From the NCBI GenBank assembly GCA_020636375.1, contig JACJXZ010000011.1, positions 124,001 through 188,000 on the forward strand: a DNA stretch of 64,000 bases. The letters are read 5' to 3'. The notes beneath the pieces are model-generated. The model did not search any database. It had not been told where the DNA came from and saw only the letters and a list, made by a program, of their open reading frames with translations. The translations under genes were made by a program, and so were the position numbers. This DNA comes from Lewinellaceae bacterium. Its GTDB lineage: Bacteria > Bacteroidota > Bacteroidia > Chitinophagales > Saprospiraceae. Within the stretch, counting starts at the first letter, position 1; every line of letters starts with the position of its first letter. Shown piece by piece: positions 1 through 9,700 of this stretch.

Positions 1-2
1 AG

Positions 3-1612
3 TTCTGGAACGAGCTGCACTTCCCGAATGAGTACCCGCTGGCCTTCTTCGAGATGAGCTTCCTGCTGCCGCATATGCTCAAGGAGAACCGCGGCAAGAT
101 GGACGTCTACTTCACCCGGGTGTTCAACCCGGTGTGGACCTATCCGGACGGCTTCAGCTGGATCGAGGCGCTGAGCGACGAGGATAAGTTCACTCTGCAC
201 ATCGCCCTGACGCCCACCTGGAACGAGACGTATACTTCGCCGACTACGTCCTGCCCATGGACTACCAGCGAACGCCACGACCTCAACTCCTACGAGACCC
301 ACGCTTGCGTGTGGATCGCCTTCCGCAGCCGGTGCTGCGGGAGGCTCTGCGCCGCGCCGGCAAGAAGGTGGAGTTTACCTACGAGGCCAACCCGGGCGAG
401 GTCTGGGAAGAAGACGAATTCTGGATCCAGCTCAGCTGGCGCATGGACCCCGACGGCAGCCTCGGCATCCGCAAGCACTTCGAGTCGCCCTACCGCCCCG
501 GCCAGTGCATCAACATCGACGAGTACTACCAGTATATTTTCGAACATACCAAAGGGCTGCCCGAAGCCGCCGCCAAAGAGGGCCTCACGCCCCTGGACTA
601 CATGAAGAAGTACGGTGCCTTCAACGTCGAGCCCAGCGCTTACCACGGCCACCTCAAAGAACTGACGGCCGAGCAGATGAAGGGCGCTGCGGTGGACCCC
701 GCCACCCAGGTGATCCGCAAGGACGGCAAGGCCATCGGCATCATGTACAACGGCAAACCGGTAGAGGGCTTCCCCACGCCCTCTCGCAGGAACGAATTCT
801 ACTCCCAGACGATGGCCGACTGGAAGTGGCCGGAATACACCATTCCGACCTACATCAAAAGCCACATCCACGAGGAGGAGATGGACCGCGAGAAGGGCGA
901 CTACCCGCTGGTGCCTACCTTCCGCCTGCCGACCCTCATCCACTCCCGCTCCGGCAACGCCAAGTGGCTGTATGAGATCTCCAACCGCAACCCGATCTGG
1001 ATGCACCCCAGCGACGCCAAAAAGTTTGACGTCAGGACCGGTGACCTGCTGCGGGTCAATACCGACATCGGCTACTTCGTGGATAAGGTGTGGGTGACCG
1101 AAGGCATGAAGCCCGGCGTCATCGCCTGCTCCCACCACCTGGGCCGCTGGCGCCGCCCGCAGGACGCCCCCGGCAACCGCTGGGCCGTCAACACCGTCAA
1201 CATCGAAACCGACGGCAACGGCGGCTGGAAGATGAACACCAAAAACGGCATCGCTCCTTTCCAGAGCAGTGACCCGGACAGCGCCCGCATCTTCTGGAGC
1301 GACGGTGGCGTCCACCAGAACATCACCTTCCCCGTCCACCCCGACCCCATCAGCGGCATGCACTGCTGGCACCAGAAGGTGCGCCTGGAGAAGGCCAGGC
1401 CCAGCGACAAATATGGCGACATATACGTGGATACGAATAAATCCTTCGACCAGTACAAGAAGTGGATGGCGATGACGCGCCCCGCTCCCGGCCCCGGCGG
1501 CCTGCGCCGCCCGCTGTGGATGAAGCGCGCGCTGCGGCCGGCGGAGGAGACGTTTTACCTCAACGGCAAGCCGGAGGTGGAGGCGGATAAAGGAAAGAAG
1601 GAAAAGGCTTGA
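3..1612 (+). CDS. Molybdopterin oxidoreductase catalytic subunit, 5'-partial, frameshifted
   Basis: C-terminal part of a DMSO-reductase-superfamily molybdoenzyme; the 5' end lies outside the window. The frame is open from base 3 (FWNELHFPNEYPLAFFEMS). Family-type motifs follow: TWNET, SERHDLNSYETH, FPTPSRRNEFYS, PTFRLPTLIHSRSGNAKWL, then the C-terminal cofactor-binding barrel with RTGDLLRVNTDIG and ACSHHLGRWRR. No single frame covers the whole protein. The frame changes near base 231 (NET to YFADYVLPM), near 260-267 (back, to SERHDLNSYETH) and near 326 (to QPVLREALRRAGKK), after which it stays open to the stop at 1612. Three changes in about 100 bases suggest either local assembly error or decay. 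The electron donor or acceptor cannot be told from this fragment; related enzymes include thiosulfate/polysulfide reductase-like and formate dehydrogenase-like proteins. Confidence 0.8.
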
Positions 1613-1630
1613 CTTCCTGGCAGGAAAGCC

Positions 1631-1665
1631 AAGGCCGGGTTCCCCAAGGAGCCCGGCCTTTATTT
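1631..1665 (+). terminator. Rho-independent-like terminator
   Basis: A 9-bp perfect stem (AAGGCCGGG / CCCGGCCTT, 1631-1639 and 1652-1660) with a 12-nt loop begins 18 bases after the molybdoenzyme stop. It is followed by a weak T-rich tail (TATTT). Confidence 0.6.
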
Positions 1666-1736
1666 CACCCACCTACCTGCCCGGCAGGCTCGCTTCCTGG
1701 AATAGACCTCCGGGAAATCTGCCGGGGGGAGGCTGT

Positions 1737-2213
1737 TTACAGATCATGCATCTCCCGCCAGTTTTTCTCCGCCTTGGCAGCCATGCCTTTTTCGTCCTGG
1801 AGCCAAAGCTCTTTGGCGTCTACTTCGAGGTCGTAGAGGAATAGAAAAAGCTTGCCGTTGCGGACGAGGAACTTGTTGGGGTCCGTACGGAAGTGGGCGC
1901 CGACGGCGATGCCGGTGGCGCACCAGCCGCCGTACTGCGGCAGGTACTTGTCGGGGTTGGCGTCAAACCGGGACTTTTGCCCGGCGCTGGTGAAAAAGTA
2001 CTTCAGGCCGTTGTATTCCGACTTAAAGGCGGCAGAGCCGCGCTGGGCCAGGCCCAGGTCCAGGTAGGATACCGGGCTGTAGCCCTGCAGGGCGATGTGG
2101 CTGTCGTCGGTGTTGTGGGGCCCGTACTCGGTTTTGCCGGATTGGGCAGTGGCGGTGCCCATGGCGATGACAAGCGTAAACAAAACGCTGAACAATGAAT
2201 TGGTGAACTTCAT
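1737..2213 (-). CDS. Secreted YHS-domain protein
   Basis: 158 residues from the ATG at 2213, chosen because MKFTNSLFSVLFTLVIAMG... is a classical signal peptide ending at ATAQS; the longer upstream frame runs through low-quality coding sequence. The mature part carries a YHS domain: a hydrophobic GYSPVSYLDLG start, SEYNGLKYFFTSAGQKSRFDANPDKYLPQYGGWCATGIA in the core, then a C-terminal helical tail. The GYSPVSY/YxFxS/F..NP.KY..QYGG pattern is typical of YHS proteins, which are usually small periplasmic or metal-linked domains; the single Cys sits in GGWCATG. It converges with the molybdoenzyme. A precise function cannot be inferred. Confidence 0.85.
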   Translation of the reverse strand: MKFTNSLFSVLFTLVIAMGTATAQSGKTEYGPHNTDDSHIALQGYSPVSYLDLGLAQRGSAAFKSEYNGLKYFFTSAGQKSRFDANPDKYLPQYGGWCATGIAVGAHFRTDPNKFLVRNGKLFLFLYDLEVDAKELWLQDEKGMAAKAEKNWREMHDL

Positions 2214-2295
2214 TATCGGTGATTTTGTGGTGATGAAAAAATGATGCTGCAAAGATAGGGGGGGAAGGAGGCAGGCGGCGTACAAGAAACGCCCG

Positions 2296-2445
2296 GATGA
2301 TTGTACTTTTCGGAAAGTGCCATGCGGCCGGTTACCAACCTCGTGGCGCGATCATCCTGATCGCTGGCCCGATGATTGTACTTTTCGGAAAGTGCCATGC
2401 GGCCGGTTACCAACCTCGTGGCGCGATCATCCTGATCGCCGGCCC
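2296..2445. repeat. 75-bp direct tandem repeat, two copies
   Basis: Two adjacent 75-bp units begin with GATGATTGTACTTTTCGG at 2296 and 2371 and differ at one position (CGCTGGCCC versus CGCCGGCCC). Each contains the short inverted pair GCGATCA / TGATCGC. A degenerate third start (GATATTTCCG) follows. Confidence 0.95.
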
Positions 2446-2523
2446 GATATTTCCGAAAGGGAAAAAAGGGAGATATCCGCAGCGTAAACAAGTTTTGTGC
2501 ACTTGCTTTCCCGCCTTAATTCC

Positions 2524-2570
2524 CTAAACCCTCCTAACGCTGGAGGGGGCACAATTTAGCATCGCACCCG
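2524..2570. repeat. 47-bp dispersed repeat, copy 1
   Basis: Starts CTAAACCCTCCTAACGCTGG and ends TTTAGCATCGCACCCG. It matches 20320-20366 at 45 of 47 positions by eye. Both copies lie in intergenic DNA and contain a CTCC...GGAG inverted pair. Confidence 0.9.
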
Positions 2571-2592
2571 TATCATTATTTGTGTCCGGGCA

Positions 2593-3693
2593 CTAATGCC
2601 TCTGAAGCCCACCTGGATCCGCCACATCTGCAAACCCCCGCCTTTTATCTCCCGGTTCCGCCTGGAAATCACTTGGCGCTATTCCCGTATACTTTTTAAA
2701 ATAAGCCGAGAAGTGGCTTGCCTCCCGGAAGCCCAGTTGGTAGGCCACCTCCCTGACCGGCAGGTGAGGCAACATAGTCCTGGCGCTTTTGATGACCTCG
2801 TTGCGGATCAGCTCGCTGACGGTCAGGTTGAGGCGTTCCTTTACCCTGCGGTAGAGCGTTTGTATGCTCACGTTGGTTTTCCCGGCGTAAAAGGAGGAGG
2901 AATGTTGTTCGCGGTGGTGTTCGCGGATGAGGAAGAGGAGGTCCTGCAGGAAGGTGTCGCAGGCAGGGCCGCCGAAATGGGTGCGGAATTCAAGAGGGGT
3001 ATGCCTGGTTTTCTGTTTGAAGAAGCGATTGAAGTAGGCGGGGTCTTTAAAGCCCAGGTCGTAGGCCACTTCCTGGATGGGTTTATCGCTAAAGGCGATT
3101 TCTTTCTGGCTTTCAAGCAGCACTTTGTTTTGCGCCAGCCCTTTTATGGTGAGCCCCAAACGGCTTTTAACCAGTTTGCGGACCTGATAATATTCATGGC
3201 TGATGCCGGCGGCGAACGCTTCTACACTGATGTTATCGCGGAAATGCTGGTCGATAACGTCCTTGAGGTCGAAGAGGATGGTGTACTCTTCCCGTTCAGC
3301 TCCGAAGGGGTTCTGCCAGAACCATTGGTGGGTGGAAATGTCGAGGAGGCTCCGGAAGGTTCCTTCGAACAAGGCATTCAATATCTGCTGATCGCTTTCT
3401 GAAAACTCGATATGCCCCAGCGCTACCAGATGTTTGAACAATACCCGGTAATCCGGCGACTTTTGGACGTGCACCGCCGGAATTTTTATGCTTAGAACAT
3501 TAAACTCCCCGAAGAGAAAATTGACGTACTGCCCGGGGGAGAGGAAAATCAGCTTGCCCTCAAAATCGGAGTAGGTCTTGAAATCCACTTCGATCAGCCC
3601 ATGGCCCGACTCTATCCAGATCAAAGTGTGATCGGAGAAAGTGATGGGCGTGTTGAGGGTGGGGGTGAGGCGTTGGAGCATGGGCGAATGCAT
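2593..3693 (-). CDS. AraC-type regulator with two HTH_18 modules
   Basis: 366 residues from the ATG at 3693 (MHSPMLQRLTPTLN). The frame is open further upstream, but that stretch reads through a long inverted repeat and is not credible. Residues ~1-135 form an N-terminal sensor-like region. Residues ~141-237 are one AraC/XylS DNA-binding module, including IQEVAYDLGFKDPAYFNRFF and a TPLEFR end. Residues ~247-343 are a second module with VREVAYQLGFREASHFSAYF and APSDFQ. Each module has both helix-turn-helix units, so this is a tandem duplication of the whole DNA-binding domain. AraC proteins normally have one such module. No ligand or target can be named; the region upstream of its own start holds palindromes that could be sites. 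Confidence 0.9.
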   Translation of the reverse strand: MHSPMLQRLTPTLNTPITFSDHTLIWIESGHGLIEVDFKTYSDFEGKLIFLSPGQYVNFLFGEFNVLSIKIPAVHVQKSPDYRVLFKHLVALGHIEFSESDQQILNALFEGTFRSLLDISTHQWFWQNPFGAEREEYTILFDLKDVIDQHFRDNISVEAFAAGISHEYYQVRKLVKSRLGLTIKGLAQNKVLLESQKEIAFSDKPIQEVAYDLGFKDPAYFNRFFKQKTRHTPLEFRTHFGGPACDTFLQDLLFLIREHHREQHSSSFYAGKTNVSIQTLYRRVKERLNLTVSELIRNEVIKSARTMLPHLPVREVAYQLGFREASHFSAYFKKYTGIAPSDFQAEPGDKRRGFADVADPGGLQRH

Positions 3694-3748
3694 GTATCCG
3701 TGTTTTAGTTTTTCTAATGGTAACCATTTAGTTGGGCCTGATGCCTTT

Positions 3749-3821
3749 GCCACGAAGACACCAAGACACCAAGATCGCACCAAGGCTTTGTGCAATCTTG
3801 GTGTCTTCGTGTCTTCGTGGC
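3749..3821. repeat. Long inverted repeat (hairpin)
   Basis: Arms of 27 bases (3749-3775 and 3795-3821) pair with one mismatch. The left arm begins GCCACGAAGACACCAAGACA. Related CACGAAGACAC motifs occur near 13619 and 11219, so it belongs to a dispersed family. Confidence 0.85.
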
Positions 3822-4184
3822 TAAAAAGCGGGGGGCTGCTAAATAGTTACTTCTAATGAATGAAAACAACGCCGGCCATTGATTCGGTTGAATACCGCTC
3901 GTTACGACGTATCGCGTAGTACACGGACCAAAGTACAGGGCTCCTGCCCTGTTGCAGTTAAGAAAAATGCACGGCAGAACCCCGGCAGGACGAGCATCTC
4001 CGACAAGCCTGCCGGATTCAGCCAGGCGGGAGCACTCCTGAGACCCGGCAGGTAGGCTTTTCAAATTAGCGGTTTTTTGGAAAAAAACTTCTCCGCGTTT
4101 TTGAATGCCTTGCCTCACATCACTTTTAAAGTTCAAGTCCAAGAGCCAAGTTCAAGTTCAATACCGGCACTGCTCTGCTTTGGC

Positions 4185-4282
4185 CTTGATACTTGCACTT
4201 GCGCTTGCACTTGATACTTGCACTTGCACTTGATACTTGCACTTGATACTTGCACTTGCACTTGATACTTGCACTTGCACTT
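4185..4282. repeat. Degenerate short tandem repeat (ACTTGC/ACTTGAT)
   Basis: About 98 bases of alternating 6- and 7-base units such as ACTTGCACTTGATACTTGC, ending about 90 bases before the start codon of the iSTAND gene. Confidence 0.9.
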
Positions 4283-4371
4283 AAATTGGCTTTTCCACCC
4301 CCAGCCTCCCCCTATACCTTCCTTTTAATACAAAATCCTATATTTACAGGCTCAACGCCAAATGACCCGCT

Positions 4372-5502
4372 ATGCTGGACGCACTCAAACGGAGCCTCAA
4401 AGAACTCATCGGCCGGGAGCTGCACGATGAGGCCTTCCGGCGTCTGAAAGAAGAAGTGCTCGACTCCGGCAGCGCCCTCTACAACGACACCATCACCGTG
4501 CAGGCGCGCTTCCACGGAGCCGACCGCGCCGGCAAGCTCGGCCTGATCGACTTCGGGGAGCGCAGCCGCAGCTTCAACAACGTCAACGACGCCCTGCTCT
4601 GGCTCATCGACCGAATCAGCATTGCCGACCTGTCTGCCCGCCTGCGCCGGCAGCAGGAAACCCACCGCGCCATCGCCCCCGAACACGCCCTGACCTGCGA
4701 CCGCACCGGGCAGAGCGACCAATTCGAGCTCGACGTCTACGACCCGCCCCAGCCCGGCCGCCAGGTTCATTTCTACTTCCTCTACGGCGATGCCCGCCAG
4801 GAACATGAGAGCCTCTTCCAGCGCCTCGGCCTGGAGCTCGGCGGCTTCCTCCTCAATTGGGAGCAAGGCGAATACGACCCCGGCGTCAAGCTCTACCCCG
4901 TGGCCTTCAAGCCCCGCGTCCACCGCATTCCCAAGCTGTTCAAGATCAACATCCTGCGGGAACTGCTCTCCCGCTTCTTCGAGCCGATGAACGCCCAGCA
5001 ACCGGTGGAGGGCAAGACCATCTGCGACCTGCTGAAGAGCCCCAAACTCCAGGGCTTCGGCCCCCAGGACCTGGTATTCATCCTCATCACCCTCGACGAC
5101 TACAACTGGCACGACAAGCTCATACCCGCCCTGGTGCGCGACTTTCACGACGGCTTCTGCCAGGGCGAGCTCGGCGAGGGCGCTCCCCGCTTCTTCTTCT
5201 TCTTCGGCATCGAATACCAGAAAGACAACCAGCCGGTGCGCGAGCAGGTCCACAAAGCCATGAAGGAATCCCGCCACGGCCTGACCCTGCCCGAGCTGAC
5301 GCCCATCGCCGTCGCCGACCTGGAAGAATGGCTGAGCCGCTACCGCCTCCTGCTGGAAAACAGCGGCCGGGAAGCCGGCGAACTGGCGCGGCAACTCTTC
5401 CCCGGCCAGTCCGCCATCGACATGGCCGACGCCGAACGCAAACTTAAGGAACTCATCGACCGCCACAACAAAGGGCTGGTCCTCAATGATAAATCATTAT
5501 GA
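4372..5502 (+). CDS. EAD11-like / inactive-STAND (iSTAND) protein of a conflict system
   Basis: 376 residues. Residues ~1-85 resemble effector-associated domain 11: amphipathic helices, then LYNDTITVQARFHGADR, GLIDFGE, and a NNVNDALLWLIDRI helix. Residues ~130-370 match the inactive STAND fold: VHFYFLYGDARQEHESLFQR, a RIPKLFKINILRELLSRF helix, DLVFILITLDDYNW, a FFFFFGIEY strand, LPELTPIAVADLEEWLSRY. There is no Walker A motif, as expected for iSTAND. Such proteins are thought to act as non-hydrolysing sensors or adaptors that recruit effectors through EAD-EAD contacts (family knowledge). The stop overlaps the start of the MoxR gene by four bases (ATGA), which indicates one transcript. Function is inferred from domains and neighbours. 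Confidence 0.8.
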   Translation: MLDALKRSLKELIGRELHDEAFRRLKEEVLDSGSALYNDTITVQARFHGADRAGKLGLIDFGERSRSFNNVNDALLWLIDRISIADLSARLRRQQETHRAIAPEHALTCDRTGQSDQFELDVYDPPQPGRQVHFYFLYGDARQEHESLFQRLGLELGGFLLNWEQGEYDPGVKLYPVAFKPRVHRIPKLFKINILRELLSRFFEPMNAQQPVEGKTICDLLKSPKLQGFGPQDLVFILITLDDYNWHDKLIPALVRDFHDGFCQGELGEGAPRFFFFFGIEYQKDNQPVREQVHKAMKESRHGLTLPELTPIAVADLEEWLSRYRLLLENSGREAGELARQLFPGQSAIDMADAERKLKELIDRHNKGLVLNDKSL

Positions 5503-6434
5503 AAAACGACGCGAACACATCCTACATCCCCAGCCAGTACGTGCTGCCGCCCGGCCTGCTGCAGGCCCTCGAAGGCGCCATCACCCTGGGCCAGCCCCTG
5601 CTGCTGACCGGCGAGCCGGGCACCGGCAAAACCACCCTGGCCGACTGGGCGGTGGGCTACCTCAACCAGAAGCACAACAACGCCTTCCACCCGGAGGTGC
5701 TGCGCTTCAACACCAAGACCACCTCCACCGCCCGCGACCTGTTTTACACCTACGACGCCCTGGCTCACTTCCAGGCGGCCAACTTCCAGGGCAGCGGCCA
5801 GCGGGCGGGCGACTTCATCGAGCTGCAGGCCCTGGGCCGCGCCATCGCCATGAGCAACCCGACGCCGGAAATCCGCGCCCTCTTCCGCACCGAGCTGCCC
5901 GAAGCGCCGCGCAGCTCCGTGGTGCTGATCGACGAGGTGGACAAGGCGCCCCGCGATTTCACCAACGACATCCTGGACGAGATCGACAACCAGCGCTTCT
6001 TCCTGCGCGAGCACAACGTCACCCTGGAGCGCGGCCCTGATGCCCGGATCGTGGTGGTGATGACCTCCAACTCGGAGAAAAACCTGCCCGACCCCTTCCT
6101 GCGGCGTTGTGCCTTCTACCACATCGAGTTCCCCCGGGACGAGCGCCTGCGGGAGATCCTGCGGCGCCACCTCGGCAGCTACACGCCCGCCACCGAGGCC
6201 GCCCACGAGGAACTGCTGGCCTTCTTTCACGAGCTGCGCGACAGGTCGGTGCGCAAAAAGCCCGCTACCGCCGAGCTGATCGGCTGGCTCCGCCTGCTCA
6301 CCCTCAACGGCTACTTCGAAAAGGACAAGGCAGAGCGGCGGGAGACGCTGTTGCACAACTTGTCGTTCCTGGTGAAAACGCAGGAGGATCTGATGGCGGC
6401 GAGAAGGTTGTGGGAGGGGAGGGAGGATTTGTGA
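5499..6434 (+). CDS. MoxR-family AAA+ ATPase
   Basis: 311 residues. Walker A GEPGTGKT at ~38-45, Walker B VVLIDEVDKA at ~140-150, sensor 1 VVVMTSNSEKNLPDPFLRR at ~185-203, followed by a helical lid domain. The overall pattern is that of MoxR-type AAA+ chaperones, which work with von Willebrand A proteins to remodel or activate partners. It overlaps the iSTAND gene by four bases and is followed after a 300-base spacer by the large membrane protein, so the three probably form one system in which this ATPase acts as the NTP-dependent threshold or chaperone step (inference). The end is somewhat short of a full MoxR lid but has a clean stop. Confidence 0.88.
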   Translation: MKNDANTSYIPSQYVLPPGLLQALEGAITLGQPLLLTGEPGTGKTTLADWAVGYLNQKHNNAFHPEVLRFNTKTTSTARDLFYTYDALAHFQAANFQGSGQRAGDFIELQALGRAIAMSNPTPEIRALFRTELPEAPRSSVVLIDEVDKAPRDFTNDILDEIDNQRFFLREHNVTLERGPDARIVVVMTSNSEKNLPDPFLRRCAFYHIEFPRDERLREILRRHLGSYTPATEAAHEELLAFFHELRDRSVRKKPATAELIGWLRLLTLNGYFEKDKAERRETLLHNLSFLVKTQEDLMAARRLWEGREDL

Positions 6435-6734
6435 GGTTTGATGTGGGATGTGAGATGTTTGATTTGGCGGGGCAGCGACGTGAGGGAGATCAAAAATCAA
6501 AAATCGCACTTCCAAAATCGCAAATGAGGCCGCGTGGGGATTTATGAGGTTTGATGTGTGATTTGAGATGTTTGATTTGGCACCTCGCCCTGGAGGCGCT
6601 GCGGGGGCAGATTCGCGCAGGCACATCAAAAATCAAGCATCGCAAATAAAACAAGAGCTATTAACAACGAACACCACCATACCACCCTCCCCCTCACCCT
6701 CCTCTTCCACCGCCTGGAAGCGGCCGGCCTTCCT
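6435..6734. other. Spacer with dispersed short repeats inside the conflict locus
   Basis: Contains two copies of a GAGGTTTGATGTG...GATGTTTGATTTGGC element (near 6431-6466 and 6543-6580) and two blocks rich in ATCAAAAATC / ATCGCAAAT (6489-6526 and 6624-6649). The two types are partly complementary and could fold. The same ATCGCAAAT motif reappears inside the next coding sequence at 8992-9036. Confidence 0.7.
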
Positions 6735-9700
6735 ATGGACCCTGCCCGCCGCTTCCGCCTCTGGCGCGTGCTGGAGCAGCAGGGCGGCCCGTACCTCGGC
6801 CGCTGGGACGAGCTGAAGTACCTGCTCGCGCCTTACGTGGCGCGCACGGCGGAGGAGCAGCGGCTGTTCTACCAGATTTTTGAGCAGTTTCAGGGGGAGT
6901 GCGAGGCGGAGGCGGAGCGGCGTCGAAGCCTGGAGGCTTCGGCGGGCAAGGGGCGTCGGGGGCAGCGTCGAAGTCTGGAGACTTCGACGAGCCTGGCCTT
7001 GCTGCTGCTGGCCGGGCTGGCGGTTTGGTGGCTCTGGCCCCGTACGGTAGATGCCGTGCCCGTGCAGATCAGCGCGGGGGACCCGCAGGTGCGGGAAGGG
7101 GCGGCCTTGTACCTGGAAAATACAACCATCATCATCGACCCGGCCGACTCGGCGGGCTTCCGCTGGGAAGTGCGGGATGCGGAGACGGGAGCGCCGGTGC
7201 ACGAAGCCGAAACCTTCCACCTGCGCTGGCCGGTGACCGGAACCCGGAACCTGGAGATAACCCTCTCCCGCCCGGCGGCCGACAGTGCCCGGTTCATGCC
7301 CTGGGCAGATACGCTGCTGATAGAAGTGCTGTGCGCCAACCCGCCGCGCCTGGACAGCGTGCGGCGGCAGCCCAACGACGAACAGCTGGTGCAAAACCGG
7401 GAATACGCCTTTTCCGTGCCGCCCCAGGAAGGCGTACTGGCCGAGTGGGTGTTCGCCGGGCGGGATACCTTGCGCGGATTTGAGGTGCGCCATTCTTTTT
7501 CTGAAGTGGCGGCAGATGCCCGTTACCGCCTGCGCCTCTATCGCGAGGGTGACTATGCCCATTGCTATACCGTTGCGGAAGGAGCGCTGCCGGTACAGTC
7601 CGACAAGCCCTTCCTGGCCACGCAGGAGCTGCGGCCCGACCGGCCGCGCGTCTTGCTGGCCGTGAAAGATTGGTTGCTGTTATTGGCACTTCTGCCCTTT
7701 TTGGCGCAGCTATACATGATTTACCGCTGGTGGCAGGAGCAGGTCCGGAAGCGGAGGGTTAAAACCGCTGCTGAGTTGGAAGCCGAGTACCCCATCCACG
7801 ACCGGGCACCCTACTTCATCCCTTACCTGCCGCATGAGGAGAAGATACAGGCGCCGCCCGATTTCTTCCGCATTGCCGACGTGCTGCGCCGCCGCGAGGC
7901 CGGCCAACGCCGCGTCTTCGACGCGCCGGGCACCGTGCGGGCCACCGTGCAGGCCGGCGGCTTCCCCACCTGGCAGGACCGCCCCCTGACCCGCCCGGCG
8001 GAGTACCTCTTCCTGCTGCCGCAGCGCGACGAGCGGCACCAGCAGGACCTGCTTTTCCGGCGGCTGGCGGCTTTCCTCCAGCAGCGCGACGCGCCGGTGC
8101 TGGCCTTCTTCCACCGGGGCGACTTCGGTAGGGTGTGGAATGGCCGCCACCCGGACGGGCTGACCCTGGAGCAGCTCCACCGCCAGTATCCCAGCTACCG
8201 CCTGGTGGTGCTGGGCGACGGCCACGGGCTGGTCAACCCCTACGCCACCCGGAAGCCCGCCCTGCTGGCCGGGCCGCTCCGCGACCTGGAGCGCTGGCCG
8301 CGCCGCCTGCTGCTCACCCCCGAGCCGGTGGCGGACTGGTCGTTCCAGGAAGCCCTGCTCTACCGCCACTTCCGCCTCTATCCTGCCGATACGGCCGGCC
8401 TGCTGGCCGGCGTGGAAGCCCTCGACCTGGACGAGGAGTACATGCCCGGCAGCTTCGAATTCTGGCAGAATGAACTGCTGCCCCGCCACGCCGATCCCTC
8501 CTGCCGCTACCGCGACTGGGGCAACGCGGAGGAACACCGCGCCTGCCTGGCCGACGACCCCGCCCTCTTCCGCTGGCTGTGCGGCCTGGCGGTGAACGCC
8601 CAGCCCGACTGGGCGCTGACCATCGCCATCGGGCGCGCCCTGGGCATAGACGTGACCCACGACCGGCTGCTGCGCCTCAGCCGTATCCCCTGGCTGGCCG
8701 GCAACCAGCCCGACACCACCCTGCGGCTGGAACTGCTGCGCCGGCTCTCCCGCGAGGACGAGCGGCTGGCCCGCCGCGCCGTGAGCCAGGAACTGGAGCT
8801 GGTGCGCGAACAGGTGGCCGAGAGCTTCGCCCAAACCGACTGGACGAGCAGCCTGGCCGTGCAACGCTTCGCCCTCAACCCCCGGGACGAGGCCAACAAG
8901 CATACCATCCGTTACCTGAAACAACTGGGCCTGCTCTCGGGCGACCAGATCGAAGAGCTGGAGTTCACCATCCAGGAGCGGCTGGCCTCCCCAAATCAAA
9001 AATCGCAAATCGCAAATCAGACATCGCAAATCAAAAGCCTCGACGCCTGGCTCGAAACCGAAGAACCCCAACCCGTCAACGCCCGGCTGCTGTTCGGCAG
9101 CATCCTGTTGTTTTTGCTATCCTTCGCCGTCCTGGGCTGGGCTGCTTATTACAACAGCCTGAACGAAGAAGGGCCGGCCCGCGCCTTCTGGCAGCAGGCG
9201 CAGCCCCTGAACGACGAGGCGCTGGAGCTGCACAACCAGGCCGTAGGCATCAGCCAGCGGCTGGCCGGCCTGACCAGTTATGGCGAATGGGCCGTGGCGT
9301 CCGCCGATTCGATGGGGCTGGCCGATACGCTCTTCAGGCAGGCTATCGCCCGCCGCGCCCCGGAGGCCTACCCGCTGGCCGACAGCAACCGCTTTGCCCT
9401 GGCCTACGACTACGGTGCCCGGCGCCTGAACTTCTACTTCTCCGACTCCAGCACCTGGCAGGAAGCAAGGCTGGCGCGCCCCGCCTTCGAGCGGGCAATG
9501 GAGCTGCTGCCCGACACCCTCGACCCGCGCTACCACGATGCTCTGCACGCCCTGGGGCTGGCGGATTACTACGAATCCCAATACTTCTACGAAGCAGAAA
9601 AGCGGCAGGGCGTACCCGACGCCTGGTTCTCCGCCCACGGCGCGTACAACCGCCTGCTGCGCCTGACCGACAGCACCTACTTCGAGCGCATCCGCGAGGC

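Larger units (their letters stand above)
2214..2592. other. Intergenic region with repeats, no gene seen
   Basis: The spacer between the YHS gene and the AraC-type regulator (convergent-to-tandem minus-strand genes) contains the 75-bp tandem repeat and one copy of a 47-bp dispersed repeat, listed separately. No credible reading frame was seen. Confidence 0.6.
3694..4371. other. Repeat-rich intergenic region, no gene seen
   Basis: This 678-base spacer lies between divergent genes. It holds a 73-base hairpin, GC-rich inverted pairs (CCTGCCGG-type motifs around 3985-4060), a CTCGTTACG... element resembling one at 11248, and a short-unit tandem repeat at 4185-4282. Any promoter for the downstream three-gene locus should lie here, but I could not single one out. 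Confidence 0.6.

Noticed and set aside
257..1612. Separate complete gene starting at the ATG at 257
   Set aside because: That ATG lies inside the conserved YFADYVLPM motif of the molybdoenzyme, so it is an internal methionine after a frame change.
3714..4142. A 142-codon minus-strand frame in the spacer before the iSTAND gene
   Set aside because: It reads through the long inverted repeat and palindromic elements and resembles no protein.
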